Assembly: GCA_029204225.1 (NCBI GenBank)
Contig: CM055092.1
Span: 43,615,245 to 43,679,244, forward strand
Direction: 5' to 3'
From: Diphasiastrum complanatum
Lineage: Eukaryota; Streptophyta; Lycopodiopsida; Lycopodiales; Lycopodiaceae
Length of the DNA stretch: 64,000 bases
Each line of letters starts with the position of its first letter. Within the stretch, counting starts at the first letter, position 1. The position numbers were made by a program, and so were the translations under genes. The notes below the pieces were generated by a model, which worked only from the letters and a program-made list of their open reading frames with translations, searched no databases and had not been told where the DNA came from. Below are positions 34,612-47,289 of this stretch, piece after piece.

Positions 34612-35317
34612 ATGTCTAATTGCAAACCCATTGATACTCCAATGGATCCAAGTATAGTATTGACTAACCCTACTTGTGTTGATTCTGATAATGAAATACT
34701 CGACATAGCGAAGTACCCTTATCATTCACTAATAGGATCTTTAATGTATGCAATGTTGTGTACTAGACCAGATTTAACGTACACTGTTAGCACGTTAAGT
34801 CAATTCATGTCTAATCCTAGGATCTCTCATTGGAAAGCATTAAAGAGAGTGATGAGATATATTCAGAGAAGTTTAGATCACATCTTATGTTATGATGGAA
34901 ATGCTATCAACTCACTCATCCTGCGAGGCTATTCCGACTCAGATTGGGGAGGAACAGTCTCTACCAAAAAATCTACCTCTGGGTTCTCTTTCTATCTGGC
35001 AGGGGGACCGATTTTGTGGAACTCAAGAAAGCAGAAATCAATTGTGTTTTCTTCAACAGAGGCAGAGTACATCGCAACATGCCAAGCTTCAAAAGAAGCT
35101 GTATGGATCAGGTTATTACTTCACGACTTACATGACACTCAGTTCAAGGCTACCACCATTCTGTGTGACAACTTGAGTTGTATTTCACTGTCACTAAATC
35201 CCAGATTTCATGGCAAATCCAAGCACATAGAAATCCAGTATCATTTCATTCGGGAGAAAGTTTTTTCAGGGAAAGTGATCCTTCAATATTGCTCCACAAC
35301 AGAAATGGCCGTAGACA
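34612..35317 (+). pseudogene. Copia RNase H domain
   Basis: An open frame of about 235 codons covers the connection and RNase H: PYHSLIGSLMYAMLCTRPDL, GYSDSDWGG, WNSRKQKSIVFSSTEAEYI, CDNLSCISLSL and HIEIQYHFIREKV. All the catalytic acidic positions I can place are present. The normal end (ADIFTKALP) is altered and the frame ends in unrelated sequence near 35317. Confidence 0.88.
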
Positions 35318-35560
35318 GACCTAAAGCAGCATCTCAAAGACCATAAGCTCACTGCAGACATCCACAGCCAGGACGTTGCTGAAGCGTTGTCTAAGGCAAA
35401 ACAACTGAAGAGAAATCAGTCGAAGGTATGTGCTGAACATTTTCAAGTTTCTTTTGAACGATTCCGGAAGTGGAGTCCCTACCATCTTAACATCGAATTG
35501 CAATGGCATATCAATTACTTGATGCTACCAGGCTCAGTAGGCATGGCATTCGAGGACTGA
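35315..35560 (+). pseudogene. Unidentified coding-like segment 1
   Basis: An open frame of 82 codons that begins inside the altered copia end. It reads KDHKLTADIHSQDVAEALSK, then KQLKRNQSKVCAEHFQVSFE, RFRKWSPYHLNIELQWHINY and MLPGSVGMAFED, then TGA. It has a protein-like composition (evenly mixed, with W, C and P) but matches no family I know. It could be the captured end of a gene, or another element's ORF. A possible splice donor (AAGGTATGT, near 35425) lies inside it. Confidence 0.35.
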
Positions 35561-35650
35561 TAGTCAGTATGGGAGAGAGAGAATTTTCTCTAGTTATGGA
35601 ACCAACTTAGCATAGAACAAAAGAGTTGTCTATGTTGGGCCATAATCTAG

Positions 35651-36130
35651 GATAAGTTTGAAGTTTCGCCATTCGAATACATAGGCTCAACCTTCATGTA
35701 TGCTCTAGAATACATCCAATTAAAAGAGTACCAATTTTTGAAGCATAGCGATACGAAACGAAAATTTTGGAGGCAGCATGCAGAGTTCAAACTGTACTTA
35801 CCAGAAGGCCGTGCAAATATTGAAGAATTCAATGACACAGGTCTTCTATTAAATATTAATATGGCATATCCATAGCTGTATAGTATATACACCGATTGGG
35901 AGCAAAAATTTTCAAGTTATTTTGCAAAAATCAAGCACAATCTACAAAATAGAGTCAAATCTCGTGAATATAAAGCCTTCTGCACATATACTTATTGGCA
36001 GTGTGGCACTTTTGTAGCTAAAATATTATTTTTTGTTCAGAACTTATTTGTAAAGTGTAAGTTTGTTCAATTTTCATCTACTTTGTTTGAACAGATTACA
36101 CTTAGAAAAAATTATAAAGAAGACTTCTAG
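35651..36130 (+). pseudogene. Unidentified coding-like segment 2
   Basis: One frame of 159 codons with a single internal stop (35873-35875). It reads FEVSPFEYIGSTFMYALEYI, KFWRQHAEFKLYLPEGRANI and, after the stop, IYTDWEQKFSSYFAKIKHNL and CTYTYWQCGTFVAKILFFV. In AT-rich DNA so few stops are unlikely by chance, and the residue mix is protein-like, rich in aromatics. No family is recognised. It lies in a different frame from segment 1, 90 bp downstream. The gypsy Gag region on the opposite strand begins just to the right. Confidence 0.4.
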
Positions 36131-36169
36131 TTAGTATAGGAATTATTTGATGGAACTTTAATTCTTGTA

Positions 36170-37252
36170 AGGTTGTCACCATACGGCAATTTACCTATTG
36201 GAAGATACACCAGAGCAAAAGAAGACATATTATTGCTCGAGTGCCAAAAAGATTTGAAAATGGCACAACAATTACATGATGACCTTCGTTTCTTTCTTCA
36301 GTCGGCATCATCCATTTCTGTATCTGATGAATCACTAGAACCAAAATTGGAACTGGAAGAACTTGAACTAGATTCAGATTTAGGTCCGTCCTCACTACCA
36401 CAGAAGTCATGTTTAGACTTTCGAGTTTGTCTAGTAGAACGTCTTTTACGTGCTAACTTGGAAGTCTCATAGTTCTCAGTGCTTGATATGACTGTTGATA
36501 AAGAAGTCATATCTCCTTGTCTACAGTGTCGATCAATTTTCGATTGTAATCCAGCCAAAAACCACTTGATTTGCATTGCGACAGGATACACACCAGCTAG
36601 TTTTCCAATCGGATTCTTTACTTTTCATGTGTACCTTCGAAGTGATTCTTTTTTCTTCTTCTGGACATTGTTAAGTCATCCAAGGATTCTGGACGAATAA
36701 CCAATTTCTTTGAACTGCTTTAAGAACACATCTTTTAGTAATAATCAGGTGGTGACACGTCCTAGTTCAACTTGATTGTACCATATGCATGCTTGCTTTC
36801 TCAGAAGACCATGGAAGATCCTCAACTTGTCAATATCAGCACCTTCATTATTCGAGTTAGCGATTGACTCAAACTGTGAAATGTAACTTCAGCATCATCT
36901 GAAGATGTTCCTTTAAAATAATCATATTTGATCTTCGAGATTGAAGTAAAACGGGGACCAACACCTTCCACATTTGGTTCTGGTTTAGGTTTAGGCTCAG
37001 GCTCCGAATTAGGATCAGGATCAGGTTCTGGATTTACAATTTCAAATCCTGGTTTAGTTGCAACAGAAGCTTCAGGAAGCAGATTTTTTGGATTAAAATT
37101 CATGAATGGTAATTCTCCTCTTTGCAAAGATTCCTAAAGTCTTTCAAAAAATTATTCTCAAAGTTTCCGATATCTTTCTAGTCAAGCAGCTCTATCTGAC
37201 ATATAATAGAGATGAAAATGGAGTTGTCAGTTTGCATCACTTTATTTGGCTA
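36170..37252 (-). pseudogene. Gypsy Gag, copy 2 of the CT-tract family
   Basis: Frame 37127-36822 holds MQRGELPFMNFNPKNLLPEA, the Pro/Glu linker and YDYFKGTSSDDA, matching copy 1. After a shift come DIDKLRIFHGLLRKQACIWY, LKDVFLKQFKEIGYSSRIL and LAGVYPVAMQIKWFLAGLQS, a typical retrotransposon Gag core. The last piece (36591-36298) ends in a Lys/Arg-rich and then Ser-rich tail. Several stops are present. Nothing of Pol follows; the left edge meets unidentified sequence near 36170. Confidence 0.75.
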
Positions 37253-37270
37253 TCCCCAGCAACGGTGCCA
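37253..37270 (-). other. Gypsy primer-binding site
   Basis: TCCCCAGCAACGGTGCCA on the plus strand is TGGCACCGTTGCTGGGGA on the minus strand, very close to the TGGCGCCGTTGCCGGGGA primer site common in plant gypsy elements. It lies 12 bases inside the LTR end at 37283 and confirms minus-strand orientation. Confidence 0.8.
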
Positions 37271-37282
37271 AAAATCGGTATA

Positions 37283-38707
<1,425 letters not shown>

Positions 38708-39019
38708 GGCCTCTTCATCATTTGCCTTCCGACTCCTTATGCAAAAACACACTTTTGGTGTTTTGCATCCCTTTTGACATTTGGTTGTTCGCTCTCTCTG
38801 ATGGTGGTCGCCACTATATAACTACCACATTGAGAAGTATTCCTCAGCAGTTGGAGCATTCTATTTATTGTAGATCAGTCGTCCAGAGTCTATTTGAGAT
38901 CGCCATTGAAGCCCTTCTTCAGGGTGCACAGATTGGATAGCACCATCATAATATGTATTGGCTTTATTATCAGATTTTCAGATCCGAGTTTATTGTGTCT
39001 TGTCTATGTTGAATTGTCT
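38708..39019. other. Spacer between inverted gypsy LTR copies
   Basis: About 310 bases with one open plus-strand stretch (SIPQQLEHSIYCRSVVQSLF) that I do not recognise. It may belong to the inverted gypsy copy or be captured target DNA. Confidence 0.3.
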
Positions 39020-39649
39020 TTAAAGTAACTTACTCATCTGCGCCAATACTTTGTGTTTGGCACCCAAGTAATGTATCTCTTTGGTACAGTTTTGCATAGT
39101 CACTGATAGAGAAGTACATATACATGTGAAATGCTAGTCCCTGCTGAAGAATTGAGTTATTGATCTGTATTTGTGTTTTTAACAAAGATATATGTTTCTA
39201 ACATATTTGCACACTATTTGAGTTCTTTAACCATGACTGGATTTTAGTTGTTGAGGACTTTTGTCTATAAAACATCTGTTCAAGAATAACATTGACTATT
39301 TGTCTGTTTGTACACGTCTGCATCATCGAACATAACACAAATTCTTGCTGACAATTTAATCAGCCATAATGTAGTTCATTCGTGCTACTCTGATAACGTG
39401 TCACTTATAGAACGCTTTTTTATTCGGTTTGATAGAGGAATATTGTTGTTATGAATTTGTCATCATCACACACCCACAACAAAAATCATGCTGGTCACTT
39501 ATTAAATGTCTATTGACAACTAGATCGACTCCATTTCATTCGAAGTAAGTCAGGACTATACCAATTAAACAGCTTTTAACTGCTATCTCCTTGGGGAACG
39601 ACATAAATACTACACAAATCTAGCAATTCTATGTTGGTATATCACGACA
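39020..39649 (+). repeat. Partial gypsy LTR in inverted orientation
   Basis: The reverse complement of this block matches about 37283-37900. Shared words include cttggggaacga, gacaactaga/gacaaccag, ggttaaagaa/ttctttaacc and the terminal atgttggtat-tcacgaca, which ends in CA at 39649. The CT tract and U3 part are missing. It ends against the copia region at 39650. Confidence 0.6.
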
Positions 39650-40064
39650 AAAATGACAAAATTTCCAGCAAGTTCACACCTGTGGGGATGATCCACTAAT
39701 GTGAATGATCTTACTAAGCTTTATGATTAGCACAATAAACTGATTCTAGATTGAATAGCAAGATCTTTAGTACAAAATTTAATGGCTTAAAGTCCATTTC
39801 ACTTTGTGCATGCCTTGCATGTCACTATGGATCACTTACAATAAATGCATGTGATATGCCACGACTTTCTACAAGCATATTAATGCCATTTCTAAGTCTA
39901 CAATCTATATGCAAGTTGTATTCTACCAACTAGACATGAGAAACCCATATAGCTCGAGTTCCATCTAGGCCAAATTTGGCATTTACTTCATGAAACAACA
40001 TACTTGCATAGTAAAAAATTTGTAGCAAGCCTAAAGTCAAGATACATGATTTTTATTTTCAACA
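39650..40064 (-). repeat. Partial 3' LTR of the 39650-44031 copia
   Basis: On the minus strand TGTTGAAAATA begins at 40064, right after the purine-rich tract TTTAGGAGGTG. The left end is cut by the inverted gypsy LTR at 39649, so its full length is unknown. Confidence 0.55.
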
Positions 40065-40193
40065 CACCTCCTAAAAACAATCTATGTTGACTTGAACATG
40101 AATCTTGGTATTATTCCAAGATTGGCTCTATGCTTGATGAAGGAATTTTTGCTCAAAGGTTTCGTGAGCAAATCTGCAATACAAGATGATGTG

Positions 40194-41120
40194 TCAATGT
40201 GCTCCAAGTAGATTTCCCCTCCAATGAGCTTTTTTCTCACGAAGTGATGTGCAACCTATGATGTGTTTGCTCCTTGCATGGAATATTGGATTGTTTGTAA
40301 GGGCTTGTGCTGAAATATTGTCACACATGATCATAGGTAGATCATCTTCCATGATTATCTTTAGCTCCACTAGCAATCTCTTGATCCAAAGCACTTCCTT
40401 TGTTGTAGTAGTGAGTGCCTTATATTCAGCTTCACAAGATGAGAGTGATACAGTATCTTGCTTTTTGGAAAACAAGACATAAGCACTTGTCGATTTTTGA
40501 TCTGCTTTATCACTTGCAAAATCTGAGTCAGAATAGTCAACTATAGAAAGATCTTCACTTTTATATAACAAACCATAATCAAAAGTTGAAGATATGTATC
40601 TAAGTACTCTTTTGGCCATTTTCCAATGATGAATAGTAGGATTTTGCATAGCTTGGCTCAACTTATGAATACTAAAACTTATGTCAAGCCTAGTTATAGT
40701 GAGCCAAATTAAGGAGCCTATAAGACTCCTAAAAAGAGTGATGTCCACGAAGGATCTTTCACCACCTTTGTTAGGGTCTTTTACAATTTGCTCCACACGA
40801 GTTTCTATACTCTTACAATCTAGCATATTGAACTTTTTTAACATTGAAAGAGCATACTTGGATTGACATACAAAAGCTTTATCATTATGAAAATCAATCT
40901 CTAATCCTAAAATGTAATGAATTTTTCCAAGGTCTTGCATCTTGAACTCTTTTCCAAGTGCAACTATGGTTTCCTCAATTAACTTGATACAACTTCCTGT
41001 TAGCTTGATATCATCAACATAAATGAGAAGTATGACAATATCTCTATCATAAAACTTGACATACAAGGAAGGATCATAGTTACTAAGATTAAATCCTAGT
41101 GACTCAAGAAAGGTGTTAAG
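40194..41120 (-). pseudogene. Copia reverse transcriptase C-terminal part and RNase H
   Basis: The open frame 41066-40194 (290 codons) starts just before the active site LIYVDDIKLTG (YVDD at 41010-41021). It continues with LGLEIDF, RSLIGSLIWLTITRLDISFS, HHWKMAKRVLRYI and the RNase H motifs YSDSDFASD, SSCEAEYKAL, CDNISAQAL and HARSKHI. The usual CTRPD box reads ITRLD. After HII the frame shifts, so the final helix is lost. A stop at about 41108 separates it from the upstream half. Confidence 0.88.
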
Positions 41121-41897
41121 TCAAGAATACCATGACCTTGGAGCTTGCTTTAGTCCATAGAGACTTTTGAAGAGCAAGCAAACTTTGTTTTTGTCTTGGA
41201 TGAACCCAATAGGTTGATCCATATAAATCTCTTCTTCTAGATATCCATTTAAAAATGCATTAGAGACATCTAGTTGAAAAACTTGCCAATTGAAAAAACA
41301 TGCAATAGAAATTATGATTCTAATTGATACCATCTCTGCAACTGGAGCAAAAGTCTCCTCATAATTAAGTCCATAAACTTGAGCAAATCCCTTTGCACAA
41401 AGCCTTGCCTTGTACTTGTTCATTGTGCCATCTTGATTGTATTTGACTCAAAAAACCCATTTGCAACCAATGGTGTGCTTGTTGGATGGAAGATCCACAA
41501 GCTCCCATGTCTTGTTGGCCATCAAATCATTATATTCCTCCTTCATGGCTAGAAACCATTCCTTCGAATTGAGTGCATCATATACATCCTTTCGCTCCTC
41601 GTGTGAAATAAAATAAGCACAATTAGTGGAGTTGAGTTCCAATTGCTTGCCTTTATCTTCGTATGTAAGTCTCCTAGGCTCGGATCTTTCTCTTTGTAAT
41701 CTCCTTAGTGAAAAAATTCGAGGTGACTCCTCCTCAACTCTTGGCCCCATCTCTCCATGATAATCTTCAAGGGTGATAATAGAAGAATCCTTTTGAGAAT
41801 CTTTGAACTAGGCCTCCTCAAGGATGTATTTTTTATTCTCATGGAATATAACATCCCTACTCTCAATTGTAGTTGAGGTAGAGGGAACATAAATTCT
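41121..41897 (-). pseudogene. Copia spacer and reverse transcriptase N-terminal part
   Basis: Frame 41750-41448 contains the spacer (RRLQRERSEPRRLTYEDKGK) and the palm start EWFLAMKEEYNDL, NKTWELVDLP and GCKWVF. After one stop, 41423-41121 reads KARLCAKGFAQVYGLNYEET, QLDVSNAFLNGYL and SLYGLKQAPRSWY. These are the fingers and palm; the active site follows in the next piece. Confidence 0.87.
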
Positions 41898-43129
41898 TTA
41901 AGCCTTCTTGTTGGATGAATATCCAACCATGATCCCTTTGATAGAATTAGGATCATCTATTTTCCTTGTTTCCAAGGGTAAATGGACAAAGCAAGCACAT
42001 CCAAAAACTCTAAGGTGATCTACCTTAGGTTTCTTCTTGAACAAGACTTCATATGGTGATCTTCCTGCAAGTGCATTGTGAGGTAATCTATTGCACAAAT
42101 AGTTTGCACAATTAATTGCATTTCCCCAATATTCAATAGGCAAAGAACCTTCAACTCGGATTGCTTTAGCACATTCACATAGAGATCGATTTTTTCTTTT
42201 AGCAACTCCATTTTGAGATGGAGAATAAGCACAAGAAAACTCTTTCTTTATTCCTTCACCCTCACAATATTCATAGAACTTGTTGGAGATGTATTCACCT
42301 CCTCCATCACATCTTAAAGCTTTAACTTTGAATGAAATTGTTTCTCAACATAAGCTTTGAAGACTAGGAAGTGATCAAATACCATAGCTTTTGAAGAAAG
42401 TAGATACAACCAAGTATATCTTGTAAAGTCATCAATAAAGGTGACAAAACATGTTGCACCACCAATACTTTTCGAAGAAGAATAATGAACATCCAAGTGT
42501 ATTAGCTCCAAAGGATGAGTAGTCTTAATAAAAGACTTTTGATATGGCTTTCTATGTGATTTTGCAATAGCACAAGCCTCACAAGGCTTGAAATCTTTGG
42601 AAAGTGATCTTGGAAGGCCAATAGCCTTATCTTTCTTGACCATAGAAAACATAGACTTAAAGTTAGGATGCCCCAACCTTCTATGCCATAACTCCTCCTT
42701 AGATAAAAGAGCAACTTCACAAAAGTTTGCATTCTCATAAGAATTCAATTTGAAGATTCCACCATATCTAGATCCATTAGCTAGGATCTCATCATTTTTC
42801 TTGATAAAGCAAGTATTGGAATTGAATCTTATGTCACAACCACTATCAAGCAACTTTCCAGCACTAATCAAGTTCTTTGTAAGCTTAGAAACAAAAAGAA
42901 CAATGGAAAGTGAAAGGACTTCAGAAGAAGCAACTTTCAATGGAATGTTGCCAATTCCGTCAATAGAGAACTCATGATCATTTGCAGTATAAATAGATCT
43001 TTTAAGTCCTTTATAAGGTACAATAGAGTCAAAATACTCCTTTGAACAGCACATATGTGAAGAGGCTCCACTATCTATGTACCAAGCTCCATTTTTCTTG
43101 AAAGGTGATGAAGAAAAATTTGACACCAT
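41898..43129 (-). pseudogene. Copia protease end, pre-integrase and integrase
   Basis: Frame 43129-42314 (271 codons) begins with NFSSSPFKKNGAWYIDSGAS, giving an intact DSGA protease site. Pre-integrase follows (SKLTKNLISAGKLL), then the zinc motif HRRLGHPN...CEACAIAK and catalytic Asp in LIHLDVHY and FIDDFTRYTW. A frameshift at about 42310 leads to GVAKRKNRSLCECA, where the catalytic Glu of GVAERKN is Lys. The end reads WGNAINCANYLCNRL, FGCACFVHLP and SRDVIFHE. Confidence 0.88.
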
Positions 43130-44031
43130 GAATGATCCTTCTCCATCACTTGCAACAAAATCTTCTTCAATCTCTTTGGAGAGTTTTGCTTGCTTGAGTT
43201 GGTTTTTCTTTTTGAAGCAATTGGGAGCATAGTGCCCCTTCTTGCCACTAAAGAAACAATTGACTTTCTTCTTCTTGGTCTTTGAAGTAGAAGGATGACG
43301 TGAGTCATCCTCTTAACCATCTTTGTCTCGATCCTTGGCTTTGTCTTTGTTGAATGCTTGAAAAAACCGGTTCTTGTTCCTTCCTTTATGCTTGTCCTTG
43401 ACAAAGAGGGCTTTGTCACTTCCAATATGCTCGAGTTTGTTCATCCTAGAAAGTTTATAACTTTGCCTAGCTTCTTCAGAGATGAGAATTCCTTGGAGAG
43501 TTTTCAAATTGGGCAACTCCTCCTTAATGGCAAAGGACTGAACAAGATTATCATAGTCATCTTTCAAGCCATTTAGAATGACTTGTACTAGCTCATCTTG
43601 GTTAATTGTAACACCAACACAAGAAAGCTCTCTATGAAGATCTTTTACTCTCAGAACATAGTCTGATGCACTCTCCTCACTTCTTTGAAAACTTTAGAAA
43701 ATCTGATTTCTAAGAGTGAGTATTCTAGAAGTGTTCTTAGCTTCATAGATGGACTTAAGTGCATCCCAAGCATCTTCAGCTGTGGTGCAAGATCTATCTC
43801 TCTCAGAATTTCATTAGATACATTCATCTTAATGAAATGTTGAGTCATTCTAGCTCTCTTCTTGTACTTTGGTATTTCAAGTTGTGCTTGAGGCTCCTAC
43901 TCAATACCAAGTACTATGTCCATAACATCCTAGAGTATCAAAATAGACTCCATTCAAACCTTCCAAATTGAGTAATTAGAGGTACTTAGTCTTTCGCCTG
44001 CCTCTAGGAGATATCCTCCCACAGATGCCAT
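43075..44031 (-). pseudogene. Copia Gag
   Basis: The ATG at 44031 gives MASVGGYLLEAGERLSTSNY. Frames with a few stops and shifts contain MTQHFIKMNVSNEILREI, DDYDNLVQSFAIKEELPNL and KTLQGILISEEARQ, all matched in the Gag at 11248-12312. The zinc knuckle near 43200-43245 reads CFFSGKKGHYAPNC, so the second Cys is Ser. Protease overlaps at the end. Confidence 0.8.
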
Positions 44032-44049
44032 ATTGTGAAGACTTCTTAG

Positions 44050-45075
44050 TTATTGGACAATTATATGTTTGAGCTTGTTCCAATCAGACTTAATGTTGCT
44101 ACTCTCTTTCATCATAGGTATTTTCAAGAATGTGCTACCTTCCTATGTGAAAAACTTGCAACTGTATTTGAGCAAATAGTCCAAGTTTACTTCTTGATAA
44201 GAGATGAATACTCTTTATCCATAGCTTCTTTTCATATATCAGAATCAGGCTGATTGGGGGCCTCTTCGACAGTCATCAGCTCTTGAATGAGATAAGCTGC
44301 AGACTCGTCGATATACCATCATCTTCGGGTCTGTTGCTGATAAGTTGTTCATTTGGAGTAGACGAGCTAGGACCTTCGATAGGAATAGTCGACTTGGAAA
44401 CTGAAAATTTTGATAATTTGGGAGAGTTCAATAGTTTGGCTATATGAGCTTTGCCCTTATCTTTGAGGTTGATAAACTAATCTTCGATGAAGGCGACATC
44501 CCGGCTAGTGAATATCTTTGACTCAACAACAAGATCATACAACTTATAAGCTTAATCTGAAGTAGTATAGCTGATAAAGATAGACTTGATTCTCTATGTC
44601 ATAATAATGCTTTATTGAGAAGAACAGAGATTTTCAAGGCTTGACTAGTGTCTGAATAACAATGTGCCAGTCTATATAAGCATCCATGCCTCTTGTCGAG
44701 TGCAAGGATCTTATTTGTCTTATCGATAATTCGGCATTGATCATACTCGAACTCTACCCTATGAACTAAATCAGTGATTCTACTTACTGATAACAGATTT
44801 GTAGAGAGTTTACGTACATACAAAATGTTTGATAGTAGTTTGAATTGATCATGCTGAAACTTCAATCTTACAGTGCCTTCACCTTCGATAGTGTGTGTGC
44901 TATCGTCACCAAGATGAACATATTTCTTTGTACCGTAAGGCACATAGCAGTGAAAATGCTCATGATGACTGCTCATATGTTGACTAGCTCCAGAATCCAG
45001 AAATGAAGAATTATGGAATAATGTCTTTTGGTCTTTGACCATAAATGATCCTTCATCCATTTCAAGATCGGGAGA
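44050..45075 (-). pseudogene. Copia remnant: protease, integrase end, reverse transcriptase start
   Basis: Frame 45060-44599 has a protease site SSFLDSGASQHMS and a pre-integrase region (LSNILYVRKLSTNLLSVSRI, RRIDK-type strand, HGCLYRL). A deletion then removes the integrase zinc motif and core. SKIFTSRDVAFIED near 44490-44540 is the integrase end, a spacer follows, and EAMDKEYSSLIKK near 44190-44230 is the start of reverse transcriptase. It stops at the neighbouring copia Gag (44031-44050). Confidence 0.78.
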
Positions 45076-45594
45076 TGTTGTGACTGCAAGTCAATTTATG
45101 ACTAATCCTGGTATTACACATTGGAAGGTGCTTATTAGAGTTTTCAGGTATCTTCGATCTACCATGGACTTTTGCACTTGTTATGGAGCAGTTGACAACA
45201 ACAAACTCAATATTCTCAATGGTTATTCAGATGCAAGTTGGGTAGGAGATGTAGATACTTGTAAATCCACTTTGGATTTACATTCTTCCTCAACAATGGT
45301 CCTATTTCATGGAATAGTCGCAAGCAAACTTTGATTGCTCTATTTTCTACTGAATCAGAGTATATCGTAGCCTCTCAAGCTACAAAGGAAGCAGTATGGC
45401 TGAGAACCTTACTTTCAAATTTTAGTCTGAATCAATATGCTCCGACAATTCTATTTTTTGATAATCAAAGTGCCCGAAAGTAAAGACTTTGGCCATGTCG
45501 ATGAAAGACAGTTATTGTTCCACTCGTTATGAAGCTAAAGACTTGCCCTAACTGCTTTGCAAGTAGATTTTTGAGAAGTCCTAATTAGATGGAT
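45076..45594 (+). pseudogene. Copia RNase H in opposite orientation to its protease half
   Basis: Plus-strand translation reads ASQFMTNPGITHWKVLIRVF, LNILNGYSDASWVGD, then with shifts ISWNSRKQTLIALFSTESEYIV-type sequence, QATKEAVWLRTLL and FFDNQSA. This is the connection and RNase H of a copia. It begins within about 30 bases of the protease start on the other strand, so the two halves are arranged head to head. Confidence 0.8.
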
Positions 45595-46083
45595 GTCAGC
45601 ACATTATGGCCAACTAGCTATTGCGATCTATGACTTAATTAGTTGTCCTACAAGATACGCGTTAATTGCTTAGTATAAGTAGTTGATCATCAAAGTAACT
45701 CTCTTTCTCTTTAGAAAGTTTCTTTCATAGATTAGAGTATTGCTACTTGCACTTATTGCTTATCAGCGAAAGTGCATCAAACAAAGTTTTTAGTTACTCA
45801 GAGATAGCTTAGAGTACACGGTTTCTATCCGCAATTGTCTTGTGCTCTCATCATCTGATTTGTACATGCTAGTTACTGAATCAATCTACTCTTCTTATTG
45901 CATTCAGTATTATGTCAAAATGTATGCTTCTCTGTGACTATTTGTAACTGATAAATCTCTAATTGCTTCATCTGATGTATTCAATACTTCATTGTTTGGC
46001 TACAAAATCACTTTAGTGCTAACCATTTCAAAGTTGGTTGCTAAAATATTGAACGTGACTTCTGTCATTATGCTTTGTTCAAT
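45595..46083 (+). repeat. Probable 3' LTR of the inverted copia piece
   Basis: TGTCAGCACATTATGG begins just after the RNase H region and a purine-rich agatgga; a TG...CA block could end with TTGTTCA at 46083. A TATA-like agtataag lies near 45675. No partner LTR was found, so the extent is tentative. Confidence 0.35.
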
Positions 46084-47289
46084 ATTGATAGGCGTAGTCA
46101 TGCATTAGGAAAGAAGGGCCACGTACTGCTGCGCTGAACCTACTCAGTTCACCTTCCTCTTTCCAACAAAGCCAAACCACCCAATCGAAGAGACAAGAGA
46201 GTCTCTATTAGCATGTTGAGAAGATGATCATCCTCTCACATTCCTAGAAAGGAAGTACATGATGAGATAGTTTGTTGAAATTGATGGTTTCCATTTCTTA
46301 TTTAGTTGGCATAGTCAATTTGTATATGTCATAGTTGTTTTGTTTGGCCTCGTTTGAATTTGTATTTTGGTTTGACATAGGAGCTATATCAAAAGGGCCA
46401 TTAAACAAACTCCTCTTTTTTATTGATTTCTCCAAGAGCTTTACAGTGATACTATTTAGATAGTATCGTGTTTGTGTTATTGTACTAGAAAAGAAGAATA
46501 TATAGGATAAGAACCAAGGACAAAAATTAAATGCTTTCACTAATTTACAATGTACTTGTAACAACAAAAAGTAGGTGTTGAGCTGGTATACATATATTAT
46601 GACTTTTATAAAAAAATATCGTGTCATTTCAATTGAAGTTCACATGTGACTTGAGTGGAGTTAAAAAAATCAATTCAGCTATGTGAGATCGACCACCGTA
46701 CACTACATAATAGTTGAGGCATTTTTGTTGTTGTCAACTATGTGATTGTCTAATTTAAAGCCCTAGAAATCAACATGTGGCTTATATAACAGTATATATT
46801 ACAAAAGATCAACATGTCCTAGTGTATCTGATTGCCATGTGGCATAAACAATGTCACATTTGTCATATATATGATGGAGTATATGATAAATGCCCAAGAG
46901 ATGTTAATCCACATGGCTTTGGGGACTTTATATTGTTAATATTTGACACTTCAATCACTATGAAACTAGCATGTGTCCAACTTGGTCACCATCACATGGA
47001 TTAGTAAAATATGCTTCCTATAACTATGGCATAATATTTCACTTAGTTGTATTGTTTTGTGAGATCTTTTACACCATGACTCTGAGATATTTTACATTAC
47101 GATCATGCAATGATGCCACCATGCATATAATTGAATTGAGACATTCTATAATATAGTGAATTTTCAAATATTATTATTATTATAAATATTTATTATAGAA
47201 TGTTTCAAGTAGCCATTAAGGAAATGCATATGTTACAAGATGAACAAGGAGCCTCACAATGAAAATCATGCTAAATACATATTGTACTA
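46084..47289. other. AT-rich stretch without recognisable genes
   Basis: The only long open frame (minus, 46627-46298) has a hydrophobic, Asn/Lys/Tyr-rich translation typical of AT-rich noise. Words such as acatgtggc and atgatg recur, but no repeat boundaries were found. Confidence 0.5.

Larger units (their letters stand above)
32835..35317 (+). mobile_element. Truncated Ty1/copia element, family A, plus strand
   Basis: Order: Gag zinc knuckle, integrase, spacer, reverse transcriptase, RNase H. Protease and the N-terminal part of integrase are deleted near 33000. There is no LTR on either side: the left edge abuts gypsy integrase and the right edge runs into unidentified coding-like sequence. 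Related to 15010-17451 and 3147-3692, here in the opposite orientation. Confidence 0.85.
39650..44031 (-). mobile_element. Nearly complete Ty1/copia element (no 5' LTR)
   Basis: All copia domains are present in order on the minus strand: Gag, protease, integrase, reverse transcriptase, RNase H, polypurine tract (40065-40075) and part of the 3' LTR. The 5' LTR and primer site are lost: sequence changes to another copia remnant about 10-20 bases before the Gag ATG. It has few stops and frameshifts compared with its neighbours, so it is among the younger insertions. Gag resembles that of the element at 8375-13822. Confidence 0.88.

Noticed and set aside
35425-35433. AAGGTATGT as evidence for a spliced host gene
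   Set aside because: A single donor-like word without an acceptor, branch point or recognisable exon is not enough; kept only as a note on segment 1.
46298-46627. 109-codon open frame on the minus strand
   Set aside because: Composition is hydrophobic plus Asn/Lys/Tyr, typical of AT-rich noise; no motif and no neighbour support.
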